Source: Mycolicibacterium komanii (lineage in GTDB: Bacteria; Actinomycetota; Actinomycetes; Mycobacteriales; Mycobacteriaceae). Taken from it: a stretch of DNA of 64,000 nucleotides. Position numbers and translations under genes: made by a program. The stretch is taken from positions 186,001-250,000 of the forward strand of contig NZ_CVTA01000011.1 of the NCBI RefSeq assembly GCF_001050035.1. Direction: 5' to 3'. Below the pieces are notes generated by a model, which worked only from the letters and a program-made list of their open reading frames with translations, was not told the DNA's origin and searched no databases. How positions within the stretch are numbered: the stretch's first letter is position 1; every line of letters starts with the position of its first letter. Below, piece by piece: positions 25,542 through 34,624 of this stretch.

Positions 25542-26321
25542 GTGAGGCTGGACGGCAAGAGCGCCATCGTCACCGGTGCCGGTTCCGGGGTGGGGCGCGC
25601 GTCGGCGGTCCTGTTCGCGCGGGAGGGGGCGCGCGTCGTCGTCGCGGACATCGACCTCGAACGCGCCAAGGAGACGGCCAACGAGATCGAGGCGGGGGGC
25701 GGCACGGCCGTGCCCGTCGACGTCGACGTCGCGGACGAAGACCAGGTGCATCAGATGATCACCACCGCCGTCGACCGGTTCGGCCGCCTCGACATCCTGT
25801 TCAACAACGTTGGCATTCCCACCCCGCGGCTGGGCATGTCGTTGGAGGACCACACGCTCGAGGACTTCAACCGGCTGGTCGCGGTGAACCTCGGCGGGGT
25901 GTTCCTGGGGTGCAAACACGCTGTGGTCCAGTTCAAGAAGCAGGGCGACGGCGGGGTCATCCTCAACACGGGATCGGTGGCCGGCCTGGTCGCCTGGGGC
26001 GGGACGGTCTACGGTGCGACGAAAGGCGGTGTGCTGCAGCTGACCCGGGCGGTGGCCGTCGAGGCGGCGCCGTTCGGGATCCGGGTCAACGCCATCTGTC
26101 CCGCGGCCATGCCGCTGACCGGTTTCATGGCCGCCGGCGGTCTGCAGGTCGATGAACAACAGCAGGCGCAGATCGCGGAAAAGGTTGGCGCACAACATCC
26201 TCTCGGCCGTGCGATCACCGCGGAGGACTGCGCCGACGCCGCGCTCTACCTGGTTTCGGACGCGTCGCGCAACATCACCGGGGTGGCGCTGCCGGTCGAC
26301 GGGGGGTACGTGGCGCGATGA
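25542..26321 (+). CDS. Short-chain dehydrogenase/reductase
   Basis: A classical SDR of 259 residues from GTG 25542 (VRLDGKSAIVTG), four bases after the amidohydrolase stop. NAD(P) motif TGAGSGVGRAS, acidic strand end VVVADIDLERA favouring NAD, NNVG in place of NNAG, Ser in NTGSVAGL and YGATKGG for the catalytic Tyr/Lys. Probably an alcohol dehydrogenase step. Its stop overlaps the P450 start (ATGA). Confidence 0.85.
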   Translation: MRLDGKSAIVTGAGSGVGRASAVLFAREGARVVVADIDLERAKETANEIEAGGGTAVPVDVDVADEDQVHQMITTAVDRFGRLDILFNNVGIPTPRLGMSLEDHTLEDFNRLVAVNLGGVFLGCKHAVVQFKKQGDGGVILNTGSVAGLVAWGGTVYGATKGGVLQLTRAVAVEAAPFGIRVNAICPAAMPLTGFMAAGGLQVDEQQQAQIAEKVGAQHPLGRAITAEDCADAALYLVSDASRNITGVALPVDGGYVAR

Positions 26322-27598
26322 CGACCTCGGAGCTTGACTCGGCGGCCCACCCGCCGGCGCTCGACCGGGACCGACTGCGGGAACTGTTCGACCTCCGCAG
26401 CTCGTACAACGAGTTGAGCGGCGGGGCGTACCAGGACGATCCGTATCCCATCTGGCACCGATTGCGCGAACAGGGCCCGGTACTGCCCGGCGTCCTTCAC
26501 GAACTGACCGGTTGCACCGCACCGATGTACTTCCACGGGCTGCCGTATCCGGACCGGCCGCACTTCACAACCTTCGACTACGAGAACGGCTTTGCGGCGC
26601 ACCGTGATCCGGAGGTCTTCGCCTCATCGCCGGAGCCTATCGACCTCGACAACGGACCGCTGGCCATCACCAACAGCATGCTGTCCATGGACGGTGCGGA
26701 GCACCGCCGCTACCGCGCCCTGGTCCAGCCGTCATTCCTGTCGTCCAACGGCCAGTGGTGGATCGACAATTGGATCGCCTCCACCGTCGACCTGCTCATC
26801 GACGGATTCGCCGCAGACGGTCGTGCGGAGCTCAATGTGGACTTCTGTGCGGCGATTCCGATCCTCACCATCACCGGCAGTTTCGGGCTCCCCGTCGAGC
26901 AGGCGTTGGAGGTTCGGGCGGCACTCGCGCACGAACCGCAGCGGGTTGTCGAGCTGATCCGGCCGGTGATCGCCGCGAGGCGCGAACAGCCCGAGGACGA
27001 CCTCATCAGCGTTCTCGTGGACGCGCAGATCACCGACGAGGACGGCAACACCACCCGACTGACCGAGCGTGAGATCGACTCGTTCGTCCTGCTGCTGCTC
27101 GGCGCCGGGTCGGGCACCACCTGGAAGCAGATGGGCACGACGCTGACGGCGTTGCTCCAACGGCCCGAGATGCTCGACGCCGTGCAGCAGGATCGCGCCC
27201 TGCTGCGTCCGGCGATCGAGGAGTCGGTGCGGTGGATGCCCACCGATCCGATGTTCTCCCGCTGGGTCACCCGCGACACCGAGCTCGGGGGCGTCGAGAT
27301 CCCGGCCGGTTCCGTGGTGCACATCAACATCGGTGCGGCCAACCGTGACCCGCAGCGGTGGGACAACCCGGACGACTACGACATCCACCGGCCGCTGCGC
27401 CCGAACCTGGGCTTCGGGCAGGGCGCCCACATCTGCCTCGGCATGCACCTGGCGAGGGCCGAGATGGCGGTCGCCATCTCGGCGCTGCTCGACCGGTTGC
27501 CGAACCTACGCCTCGATCCCGACGCCGAACCGCCCCGGTTCGTCGGCCTCTACGAACGAGGGGCCACCGCGATTCCCGTGCTCTTCGACCCCTCCTGA
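26318..27598 (+). CDS. Cytochrome P450 monooxygenase
   Basis: A 426-residue soluble bacterial P450. The haem loop is FGQGAHICLGMH with ligand Cys373. The I-helix motif is LLGAGSGTTWKQ, where the usual acid before the Thr pair is Gly-Thr, so the proton-relay acid is replaced. The K-helix ExxR is EESVRW and the later HINIGAANRDPQRW is conserved. It hydroxylates an unknown substrate with electrons from a ferredoxin; none is encoded nearby. It is translationally coupled to the SDR before it. Confidence 0.9.
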   Translation: MTTSELDSAAHPPALDRDRLRELFDLRSSYNELSGGAYQDDPYPIWHRLREQGPVLPGVLHELTGCTAPMYFHGLPYPDRPHFTTFDYENGFAAHRDPEVFASSPEPIDLDNGPLAITNSMLSMDGAEHRRYRALVQPSFLSSNGQWWIDNWIASTVDLLIDGFAADGRAELNVDFCAAIPILTITGSFGLPVEQALEVRAALAHEPQRVVELIRPVIAARREQPEDDLISVLVDAQITDEDGNTTRLTEREIDSFVLLLLGAGSGTTWKQMGTTLTALLQRPEMLDAVQQDRALLRPAIEESVRWMPTDPMFSRWVTRDTELGGVEIPAGSVVHINIGAANRDPQRWDNPDDYDIHRPLRPNLGFGQGAHICLGMHLARAEMAVAISALLDRLPNLRLDPDAEPPRFVGLYERGATAIPVLFDPS

Positions 27599-27605
27599 GG
27601 ACACC

Positions 27606-28040
27606 ATGAGCGAAACCGACTACACCGCACCCGATCTGACCCTGGTAGGCGACGAGCATGTGGCCGCCTACCGCGAGACCGGCGGCGAGGTCGGATATCT
27701 GTGGAACGGCGTTCCGACGCTCCTGTTGACGGTGACTGGCCGGCGCAGCGGCCGACCGCTGACGTCGGCGCCGATCTTCGGACGCAGCGGAGACGACTAT
27801 CTGGTGGTCGCATCGATGGGCGGAGCTCCCATGGACCCGCAGTGGTACCTCAACCTGAAGGCGAATCCCGACGCCGAGATACAGGTGCGCGATCGCCGGA
27901 TCGCCGTTACCGCGCGCACGGCCGGGCCGGACGAGAAGCCCCGACTATGGCAGGTCATGACCGAGGTCTGGCCGAATTACGATGTCTACCAATCGCGTAC
28001 CGAACGCGATATCCCCGTCGTGGTGCTGACCCCCACATGA
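27606..28040 (+). CDS. F420-dependent nitroreductase-family protein (Ddn-like)
   Basis: A 144-residue split-barrel protein of the deazaflavin-dependent nitroreductase family (FDOR-A). Typical pieces are LLLTVTGRRSGRPLTSAPIFG, YLVVASMGGAPMDPQWYLNLKANPDAEIQV and the late WPNYDVYQSRTERDIPVVVL. These proteins use reduced F420, made by mycobacteria, to reduce quinones or enones. ATG 27606 is 7 bases after the P450 stop and the end overlaps the TetR start. It may protect from reactive products of the P450 pathway or take part in it. Confidence 0.86.
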   Translation: MSETDYTAPDLTLVGDEHVAAYRETGGEVGYLWNGVPTLLLTVTGRRSGRPLTSAPIFGRSGDDYLVVASMGGAPMDPQWYLNLKANPDAEIQVRDRRIAVTARTAGPDEKPRLWQVMTEVWPNYDVYQSRTERDIPVVVLTPT

Positions 28041-28726
28041 GCACGCCGGACGTTCCCGCGGTGACGTGGGTCGAGCGCGCCGTGGAGCGCTCGGCCGCGG
28101 TGCAGCGCTCGCGACTGCGCATCGCCAAGCAGGTCCGACAGATGCTCGACGCGGCGCGCCGCCTGATCGCCACCAAGGGTGACGAGTTCACCACCGGAGA
28201 ACTGGTGGCCGAGGCGGGCGTCGCATTGCAGACGTTCTACCGCTACTTCGGCAGCAAGGACGAACTGCTGCTCGCGGTGATCGGTGACGCCATGACCGAG
28301 GCGTGCAAGCGGTGGACCACAGCGGCCGAGGAGTTGTCCGACCCGTTGGCGCGGTTACGGTTCTACCTGACTGCGACGCTCGAGCGCCTCAACGGCGACA
28401 GCCGCAACGCCGCGATGGCGCGCTTCGTGGTGTCGACGCGGTGGCGACTGCATCGGCATTTTTCCGAGGAACTCGCCGAGGCGGAGAAGCCGTTCGTCGA
28501 CCTAGTGCGTCGCGCGGTCTCCGACGCTGTGGTCGCGGGCCAGCTCAATCCGCGCGACCCCGAATGGGATTCGTGGTTCCTCGGCGAACTCGTCCGATCG
28601 GTATACCACTACTACGCGTTCGTCGAGCACGAGGGTGCCGAACTCGAACTCGCCAAACAACGATTGTGGCAGTTCAGCTTGGCGGCGCTCGGCGGTGCCG
28701 CCCGTGCAGAGAAAGGTGAGCAGTGA
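28037..28726 (+). CDS. TetR-family regulator (paralogue 1)
   Basis: A 229-residue regulator: N-terminal helices (VERAVERSAAVQRSR), HTH region FTTGELVAEAGVALQTFYRYFGSKDELL (recognition helix LQTFYRYF), ligand-binding C-terminal half. It lies inside the operon, overlapping both neighbours (ATGA with the Ddn gene, GTGA with the second P450). The protein at 30994-31641 is nearly the same over its whole length, so the two arose by duplication and probably bind related operators. Confidence 0.88.
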   Translation: MSTPDVPAVTWVERAVERSAAVQRSRLRIAKQVRQMLDAARRLIATKGDEFTTGELVAEAGVALQTFYRYFGSKDELLLAVIGDAMTEACKRWTTAAEELSDPLARLRFYLTATLERLNGDSRNAAMARFVVSTRWRLHRHFSEELAEAEKPFVDLVRRAVSDAVVAGQLNPRDPEWDSWFLGELVRSVYHYYAFVEHEGAELELAKQRLWQFSLAALGGAARAEKGEQ

Positions 28727-30015
28727 CAGACACCGGAATCGAGGCCGAGACCGACTTCGACGCCATCGACTTCTTCACCAGCCCCACGTTCGTTCCGGAT
28801 CCGCACCCGTACTTCGATCACCTGCGCAGTAAGGGGCCGGTGGTCCGGGAGCCGCATCACGGCGTGGTCGCGGTCACCGGCTACCTCGACACGCTCGAGG
28901 TGTTCAAGGACGCGACGCTGTGGTCGAACTGTGTGGCGGTGGGCGGGCCGTTCCCGCCGCTGCCGTTCACGCCTGAAGGTGACGACATCCGCGCCCAGAT
29001 CGACGCCCACCGCACCCAGATGCCGCTGTACGAACACATGGTGGCGATGGACCCGCCCAACCACACGCGGGCGCGATCACTTCTGAGCCGGCTGCTCACG
29101 CCGAGCAGGCTCAAGGCCAACCAGGACTTCCTCTGGGGGCTAGCCGACGATCAGCTCGACGAGTTCGTGGACGCTGGTGAATGCGAGTTCCTGACCGCCT
29201 ACTCGAAGCCGTTCTCGCTGTTGGCGATAGCGGACTTGCTCGGCGTCCCGCGCGAGGATCACAAGGAGTTCCGCGACGCGCTGGCCAACCCGCACCTGAT
29301 GGGCAATATCGAGGGTGAGGGAGCGGCGATCAACCCGCTGGAATTTCTCGACGAGAAATTCAGCGCGTACATCGAAGAGCGGCGCGCCCATCCGCGCGAC
29401 GACGTGCTCAGCGAACTGGCGAACGCCACCTACCCCGACGGAACTCAACCCGCGGTGACCGATGTGGTGCGCACCGCGAGCTTCCTGTTCGGGGCAGGTC
29501 AGGAGACCACCGCCAAACTGCTCGGCGCCGCGTTGAAGATCCTGTGCGAACGGCCGGAACTGCAGCAGACGCTGCGTGACGACCCGGCTCTGGTGCCGAC
29601 GTTCATCGAAGAGACGTTGCGCATGGAGAGCCCGGTGAAAACCGAGTTCCGCCTTGCGGTCCGCACGACCGAGCTGGCGGGTGTGACGATTCCCGCAGGC
29701 ACCACCGTGATGATCTCGGCAGCGGCGGCCAACCGCGACCCGGACCGGTTCGAATGCCCGCACGAATTCCGGCTCGACCGCAAGAACGTCCGAGAGCAGA
29801 TCGCGTTCGCCCGCGGCGTGCACTCCTGTCCCGGTGCGCCGCTGGCGCGTGTGGAGGGACGCGTCTCGTTGGAGCGGATCCTGGCTCGCATGAGAGACAT
29901 TCGCGTCGACGAGCGGTTCCACGGATCGGAGGACGGCACCGAGTTCACCTACGAGCCGACGTACATCCTGCGCGGGCTCACCCGACTGCACCTGCGGTTC
30001 ACCCCGGTCGGTTGA
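28723..30015 (+). CDS. Cytochrome P450 monooxygenase
   Basis: A 430-residue P450 from GTG 28723. Haem loop FARGVHSCPGAPLARVEG with ligand Cys369, I-helix FGAGQETTAK with the usual Glu-Thr-Thr, K-helix EETLRM. It is a different subfamily from the P450 at 26318, which has Gly-Thr-Thr and CLGMH. It shares a 1-base overlap with the secreted-protein gene downstream. Electron partners are not encoded in the window. Confidence 0.9.
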   Translation: MTDTGIEAETDFDAIDFFTSPTFVPDPHPYFDHLRSKGPVVREPHHGVVAVTGYLDTLEVFKDATLWSNCVAVGGPFPPLPFTPEGDDIRAQIDAHRTQMPLYEHMVAMDPPNHTRARSLLSRLLTPSRLKANQDFLWGLADDQLDEFVDAGECEFLTAYSKPFSLLAIADLLGVPREDHKEFRDALANPHLMGNIEGEGAAINPLEFLDEKFSAYIEERRAHPRDDVLSELANATYPDGTQPAVTDVVRTASFLFGAGQETTAKLLGAALKILCERPELQQTLRDDPALVPTFIEETLRMESPVKTEFRLAVRTTELAGVTIPAGTTVMISAAAANRDPDRFECPHEFRLDRKNVREQIAFARGVHSCPGAPLARVEGRVSLERILARMRDIRVDERFHGSEDGTEFTYEPTYILRGLTRLHLRFTPVG

Positions 30016-30524
30016 TGCGAACGGTCGGTGCGGCGCTGGCGGTCACCGCGTTCATCGCGGTGACCATGCCTGCGCTTGCTCCGCGCGCCCACGCCGCCGA
30101 CGCCGCGCTCAACGGCCGCTACCTGGCGACGTCGAATGGCGACTGGGCGATGACCAACGACGTCTACCGGGACCTGCCGAGCGTGCGAACCACGTGGACG
30201 ATCGCGATGACCTGCACCGACGATGTCAACTGCAGCGGAACGGTTTCCAGCGATGCCGGCTGGAGCGCCGGCATCGTGACCACCAACGGTGAGTACATCG
30301 TCAAGCGCGAACTCCCCGGCTGGCAGCACTGCGCGGACGGCACCGGCCGGACGGTGACCGGGCACCAGAGCTACCGCTTCTTTCCGGTCGGCGACGACGG
30401 GTTCCTGCTACCGGGATCCCGCGTCTTCGCCGGGTTCGACAAGACGTCGGGGGAGAGCGGCGCCTGCAGCCTCAACGAGATGACCGAGATCGAGATGCCG
30501 TTCCGGCTCGAGAAACTGGACTGA
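30015..30524 (+). CDS. Secreted protein of unknown function
   Basis: A 169-residue protein with a clear Sec signal peptide (LAVTAFIAVTMPALAPRAHA, cleavage after AHA at about residue 27). The mature domain has four cysteines (TCTDDVNC, WQHCADG, GACSLNE) suggesting two disulfides. It resembles small secreted mycobacterial proteins of unknown role. Its start overlaps the P450 stop, so it is likely the last gene of that transcript. No function assigned. Confidence 0.72.
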   Translation: MRTVGAALAVTAFIAVTMPALAPRAHAADAALNGRYLATSNGDWAMTNDVYRDLPSVRTTWTIAMTCTDDVNCSGTVSSDAGWSAGIVTTNGEYIVKRELPGWQHCADGTGRTVTGHQSYRFFPVGDDGFLLPGSRVFAGFDKTSGESGACSLNEMTEIEMPFRLEKLD

Positions 30525-30546
30525 TGCCACGACAAGGAGAATGCCC

Positions 30547-30948
30547 ATGCCGGTGAGCAGGCTCGACGAACTACCGATCGGCGGCGACGGCCGATGGCCC
30601 CTGTGCGGCAGCGGATTCCGCTCCGCTCAGTGGGGCGACATGGAGGTCGGGTACACGACCACCGGGGTCGGCGACCACACCGCGTTGTACCAGGGGCTAC
30701 CGGGCGGGGTGTGCCCGTGCCCGCATTACGGCTACGTCTTCAAGGGCCGCATCCGATGCCGGTTCCCGGGAAGCGAGCGGCCCGACGAGGTCGCCTCCAC
30801 CGGCGAGGCGTACTTCTTTCCCGCCGGCCACGTCCTGATCTACGAAGAAGAGACCGAGGCCCTCGAGCTCAACCCGGCCGCGGCCCTGCAGACGCTGATG
30901 GACCACATCGAATCGGTGGCGCGGCGCCACGTCGGGCCGAGCGCCTGA
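30547..30948 (+). CDS. Small cupin-like protein
   Basis: A 133-residue protein. The start is set at ATG 30547 because AAGGAG (30534-30539) sits seven bases ahead; ATG 30541 would be only one base away. Cupin-like elements are visible: PHYGYVFKGRIRCRFPG, and GEAYFFPAGHVLIYEEETEALEL. Cysteines in GVCPCPHYG may join metal binding. Ligand or reaction unknown. It lies between the secreted protein and the second TetR gene. Confidence 0.66.
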   Translation: MPVSRLDELPIGGDGRWPLCGSGFRSAQWGDMEVGYTTTGVGDHTALYQGLPGGVCPCPHYGYVFKGRIRCRFPGSERPDEVASTGEAYFFPAGHVLIYEEETEALELNPAAALQTLMDHIESVARRHVGPSA

Positions 30949-30981
30949 CGACGGCGCATACTGCCCGGCCGGCGGAAGCGC

Positions 30982-30987
30982 TAGCAT
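30982..30987 (+). promoter_or_regulatory. Leaderless -10 box (TetR paralogue 2)
   Basis: TAGCAT with six bases to the GTG at 30994, matching the TANNNT box that places transcription start at the start codon in mycobacteria. Confidence 0.5.
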
Positions 30988-30993
30988 TTTCCG

Positions 30994-31641
30994 GTGTCCT
31001 GGGTGGAGCGTGCCGTCGAGCGGTCGGCGGCGGTGCAGCGTTCGCGGGAGCGCATCGCCCAGCAGGTCCGCCAGATGCTCGACGCCGCCAGGACGTTGAT
31101 CGGCGCCAAAGGCGACGACTTCACCACCCAGGAGCTCGCCGCGGAAGCCGGCGTCGCATTGCAGACGTTCTACCGCTACTTCGCCAGCAAGGACGAGCTG
31201 ATCCTCGCGGTGATCGGCGACGCGATGACCGAGGCCGTCGAGCGCTGGAAGGCGGGCGCCGAGGAGCTCCCCGACCCGCTGGCACGGCTGCGGTACTTCA
31301 TCACCTCGACACTGGAACGCCTCGACGGTGACACACACGACGCCGCTATGTCGCGGTTCGTCGTGTCCACCCGCTGGCGCCTGCACCGCCAGTTCCCCAA
31401 GGAGCTCGCCGAGGCGGAGAAGCCGTTCGTCGATCTCGTCCGTGCTGAGGTCACCGCCGCGCGCGAGGCCGGTCTGCTCAATCCCGCAGACCCCGAATGG
31501 GATTCGTGGTTGATGACCGAGCTCGTCCGGTCCGTCTACCACTACTACGCGTTCGCCGACCATGTCGAAGGCGAACTCGAAACCGTCAAGGAACAGCTGT
31601 GGCGGTTCTGCGTCACCGCGCTCGGCGGCACCCCCGAATGA
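30994..31641 (+). CDS. TetR-family regulator (paralogue 2)
   Basis: A 215-residue regulator with GTG start. HTH region FTTQELAAEAGVALQTFYRYFASKDELI is almost the same as that of the TetR at 28037, and so are the helix before it (SAAVQRSRERIAQQVRQMLDAAR is shared with few changes) and the C-terminal ligand domain. It appears to have its own leaderless promoter, while paralogue 1 is inside an operon. It marks the right end of the accessory block; the next gene is the core Rv0481c-like gene in the opposite direction. Confidence 0.88.
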   Translation: MSWVERAVERSAAVQRSRERIAQQVRQMLDAARTLIGAKGDDFTTQELAAEAGVALQTFYRYFASKDELILAVIGDAMTEAVERWKAGAEELPDPLARLRYFITSTLERLDGDTHDAAMSRFVVSTRWRLHRQFPKELAEAEKPFVDLVRAEVTAAREAGLLNPADPEWDSWLMTELVRSVYHYYAFADHVEGELETVKEQLWRFCVTALGGTPE

Positions 31642-31650
31642 TCCCGCGTA

Positions 31651-32157
31651 TCAAGCGTTCTCGGTGATCCACTGCGTCGTGAAGCGCTGTTCGGCAATCA
31701 ACAGGTCGACCAGTTGGCCGCCGATGAAGTTCTCGATCTTGCCGCCCACCAACGGAACTCGCACCTCGACCTCGACGGTGAACTGGAGGCGCGAACCGCT
31801 TGCCGCGGGCTCCAGCACCGCGGTGCCCGTCAGGTTCGCCGGAGCCCCGGGGATCGACCCCTTGACCGTCGCGGTGGCCTTCCCGTCGAGCACCGGGGTC
31901 CACGCCTCCTCGCGAACGAAGCTCAGGTCCCCGCGGTGGAACTGGGTCACCACGCCCGGCAGCCGATCGGCGCGCAGCGTCTGCGTGGTGACCACGTCGA
32001 TGCCGCCCTGCTCGTCGCGGACCATCGAATCCAGCGAGTACATGTCGGCGCCGGAATCGGTGAGCCGCGCGAGCCAGTAGCGCTCGTCACCGAACGCCCG
32101 GTGAACCTGCTCGACGGTGCCCCCGTATTCGGCGGCCATGTCGAATGAGCGCGGCAT
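31651..32157 (-). CDS. DUF2505 protein (Rv0481c-like)
   Basis: A 168-residue protein of the DUF2505 family (START/SRPBCC-like fold: MAAEYGGTVEQVHRAFGDERYW, then alternating strands and a long C-terminal helix). It probably binds a hydrophobic ligand; role unknown. It is divergent from murB with only 26 bases between start codons. A TAGCCT -10 box (32171-32166, minus strand) lies 8 bases before its ATG, so its mRNA is probably leaderless. Confidence 0.78.
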   Translation of the reverse strand: MPRSFDMAAEYGGTVEQVHRAFGDERYWLARLTDSGADMYSLDSMVRDEQGGIDVVTTQTLRADRLPGVVTQFHRGDLSFVREEAWTPVLDGKATATVKGSIPGAPANLTGTAVLEPAASGSRLQFTVEVEVRVPLVGGKIENFIGGQLVDLLIAEQRFTTQWITENA

Positions 32158-32183
32158 AGCTGGTCAGGCTACCGTTACCGCCC
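32158..32183. promoter_or_regulatory. Overlapping divergent leaderless promoters, Rv0481c-like / murB
   Basis: The 26-base gap holds two -10 boxes sharing the TA at 32170-32171: TAGCCT on the minus strand (32171-32166) and TACCGT on the plus strand (32170-32175). Each is exactly 8 bases from its start codon. The two promoters cannot be melted independently, so they probably compete. Confidence 0.6.
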
Positions 32184-33239
32184 GTGGTCGGTTCGCAACT
32201 AGGGGGTGCCTCCGTCGAGGAGCGGGTGCCGCTCGCGCCGTTGACGACGCTGCGGATCGGACCCGTCGCCCGGCGGCTGATCACCTGCGACACCACACAG
32301 AAGGTCGTCGACGTGGTCCGCGAGATGGGCCCCAACGCCGACGCGCTGGTTCTCGCGGGCGGCTCGAACGTCGTGCTGTCCGACGAGCTGACCGACCTGT
32401 CGGTCATCCATCTCGCCAACACCGAGATCACCGTCGACGGCGAGGTGCTGCGCGCCGAGGCCGGTGCGGTGTGGGACGACGTCGTGGTCACCTCGCTGGC
32501 GCATGGGCTCGGCGGCCTCGAATGCCTGTCGGGCATCCCGGGGTCCGCGGGCGCCACACCGGTGCAGAACGTCGGCGCGTATGGCGCCGAGGTGGCCGAC
32601 ACCATCCGGCGGGTGCGGCTGCTGAACCGTCGCACCGGAGAAGACCGCTGGGTCGCGCCCGAGGCGCTGGGGTTCGGCTACCGCACCAGCGTCCTCAAAC
32701 ACGCGAACGACGCGATCGTGCTCGAGGTCGAGTTCGCATTGGACGGGGGAGGGCGCAGCGCGCCGCTGCGCTACCGCGAACTGGCCGCCGCGCTGGGCGC
32801 CGAACAGGGCGCCCGCGCCGATCCGCTCGCGGTTCGCGACGCGGTGCTGGCGTTGCGGTCGAGCAAGGGCATGGTGCTCGACGCGGACGACCACGACACC
32901 TGGAGCGTGGGCTCGTTCTTCACCAACCCCGTCGTCTCCGCCGCCGAATTCGACCGGCTGCGCGCCTCCTTCGACGGGCCGGTGCCCAACTATCCGGCGC
33001 CCGACGGCGTCAAACTCGCGGCGGGCTGGCTGGTCGAACAGGCCGGCTTCGGCAAGGGCTATCCGGGCGATCGTGCCCCCGCCCGGCTGTCGACCAAGCA
33101 TGCCCTGGCGCTGACCAACCGCGGCGCGGCCACCACCGCCGACGTGATTGCGCTGGCCAGGGCGGTACGTGACGGAGTCCGAACGAAATTCGGGATCGAC
33201 CTCACACCCGAGCCGGTCCTGGTCGGGTGCTCGCTGTAG
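32184..33239 (+). CDS. murB: UDP-N-acetylenolpyruvoylglucosamine reductase
   Basis: MurB reduces UDP-GlcNAc-enolpyruvate to UDP-MurNAc with NADPH and FAD, an essential step of peptidoglycan synthesis in the cytosol. 351 residues; FAD-binding [34 protein letters not shown], catalytic Ser region [10 protein letters not shown], and the C-terminal Glu in [11 protein letters not shown] 32184 is chosen because a TACCGT -10 box lies 8 bases before it. lprQ follows 15 bases downstream with its own -10. Confidence 0.93.
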   Translation: MVGSQLGGASVEERVPLAPLTTLRIGPVARRLITCDTTQKVVDVVREMGPNADALVLAGGSNVVLSDELTDLSVIHLANTEITVDGEVLRAEAGAVWDDVVVTSLAHGLGGLECLSGIPGSAGATPVQNVGAYGAEVADTIRRVRLLNRRTGEDRWVAPEALGFGYRTSVLKHANDAIVLEVEFALDGGGRSAPLRYRELAAALGAEQGARADPLAVRDAVLALRSSKGMVLDADDHDTWSVGSFFTNPVVSAAEFDRLRASFDGPVPNYPAPDGVKLAAGWLVEQAGFGKGYPGDRAPARLSTKHALALTNRGAATTADVIALARAVRDGVRTKFGIDLTPEPVLVGCSL

Positions 33240-33240
33240 G

Positions 33241-33246
33241 TACGCT
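33241..33246 (+). promoter_or_regulatory. Leaderless -10 box (lprQ)
   Basis: TACGCT, eight bases before the GTG at 33255 and directly after the murB stop. Confidence 0.5.
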
Positions 33247-33254
33247 CGGTTCAC

Positions 33255-34547
33255 GTGAGTACTCCCGAACCCCAACCGCCGGGGTTCAATCGGCGGCGCG
33301 CCCTGGCCGCACTGGCGGTCGGCGTCGTCGCGCCGGGCGTCCTGGCCGCGTGCACGTCGAAAAAAGACGGCTCGCCTGCGTCGCAAGCTGATGAAGCGCC
33401 CGAGGGCCCTTCGCTGAAGTTCACGCCCGACAACGACGCCTCCGACGTCGCGCCGACCGACCGCGCCGGGGTTCAGGTCGTCGACGGCTGGTTCCAGCGC
33501 GTGACGCTGACCAACTCCAACGGAAAGGTCGTCGCCGGTTCGCTCAACCGCGACCGCACCGAGTTCACGATCACCGAACCGCTCGGCTACGGCGTCGAGT
33601 ACACCTGGAAGGGTTCGGCGGTCGGCCGCGACGGCAAGGCGGTGCCCGTCGAGGGCTCCTTCTCCACCGTCGACCCCAGCACCCAGGTGAACGGCAGCTT
33701 CCAGCTGGCCGACGGTCAGGTCGTCGGGGTCGCGGCGCCGATCATCATCCAGTTCGACGCGTCGATCAGCGACAAGGCGTCGGTCGAGAAGGCGCTCAAG
33801 GTCACCACCGATCCGCAGGTGGAGGGCAGCTGGGCGTGGCTACCCGACGAGGTCGGCGGCTCTCGCGTGCACTACCGCACCCGCGAGTACTACCCGCCGG
33901 GCACCAAGGTCAGCGTCGACGCGAAGCTCTACGGCGTGCCGTTCGGCGACGGCGCCTACGGCGCGCAGGACATCTCGCTGCACATCGAGATCGGCCGCCG
34001 CCAGGTGGTCAGGGCCGAGGCGTCCTCGCACCGCATCCAGGTGCTCGACGGTGCCGGCGCGGTGATCATGGACTTCCCCTGCAGTTACGGCGAGGGCGAC
34101 GTGGACCGCAACGTCACCCGTAGCGGCATCCACGTCGTGACCGAGAAGTACGAAGACTTCTACATGACCAACCCGGCGGCCGGCTATGCCAACATCCGGG
34201 AGCGGTACGCCGTGCGGATCTCCAACAACGGCGAGTTCATCCACGCCAACCCTGCCAGTTCCGGGGCCCAGGGCAACAGCAACGTGACCAACGGCTGCAT
34301 CAACCTGTCGACCGAGGACGCGCAGCAGTACTTCAACACTGCGGTCTACGGCGATCCCGTCGAGGTCACCGGTACGCGCATCCAGCTCTCCTACGCCGAC
34401 GGCGACATCTGGGACTGGGCCGTGCCGTGGGATGAGTGGAAGGCGATGTCGGCGCTGTCGGACGCGAACGCGCCGGACATCCCGAGCACCGCGCCCGCGA
34501 CGCCGTCCGGCGCACCGGAGCCGGTGAACGGCCGCCCACCCCGCTAG
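33255..34547 (+). CDS. lprQ: L,D-transpeptidase lipoprotein (LprQ/LdtMt5-like)
   Basis: A 430-residue lipoprotein: signal peptide with lipobox VLAAC, two Ig-like domains (about residues 55-250) and a YkuD catalytic domain. The active-site block is [13 protein letters not shown] then [11 protein letters not shown], the nucleophile being Cys348. Most L,D-transpeptidases read SHGC at this point; here the His is Asn (TNGC). The enzyme makes 3-3 crosslinks in mycobacterial peptidoglycan outside the membrane. Position after murB matches Rv0483. C-terminal tail is Pro-rich. Confidence 0.9.
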   Translation: MSTPEPQPPGFNRRRALAALAVGVVAPGVLAACTSKKDGSPASQADEAPEGPSLKFTPDNDASDVAPTDRAGVQVVDGWFQRVTLTNSNGKVVAGSLNRDRTEFTITEPLGYGVEYTWKGSAVGRDGKAVPVEGSFSTVDPSTQVNGSFQLADGQVVGVAAPIIIQFDASISDKASVEKALKVTTDPQVEGSWAWLPDEVGGSRVHYRTREYYPPGTKVSVDAKLYGVPFGDGAYGAQDISLHIEIGRRQVVRAEASSHRIQVLDGAGAVIMDFPCSYGEGDVDRNVTRSGIHVVTEKYEDFYMTNPAAGYANIRERYAVRISNNGEFIHANPASSGAQGNSNVTNGCINLSTEDAQQYFNTAVYGDPVEVTGTRIQLSYADGDIWDWAVPWDEWKAMSALSDANAPDIPSTAPATPSGAPEPVNGRPPR

Positions 34548-34624
34548 CTTTCCTTCTGGCGCGAACGTGGGTTACCCGCACGCCAAAGCGGGGTTAAGCG
34601 TGACACAACCCCACACTCGGCGGG

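Noticed and set aside
5887..31641. Prophage, genomic island with integrase, or IS element
   Set aside because: No integrase, transposase, terminal repeats or tRNA attachment site was visible at either edge or inside.
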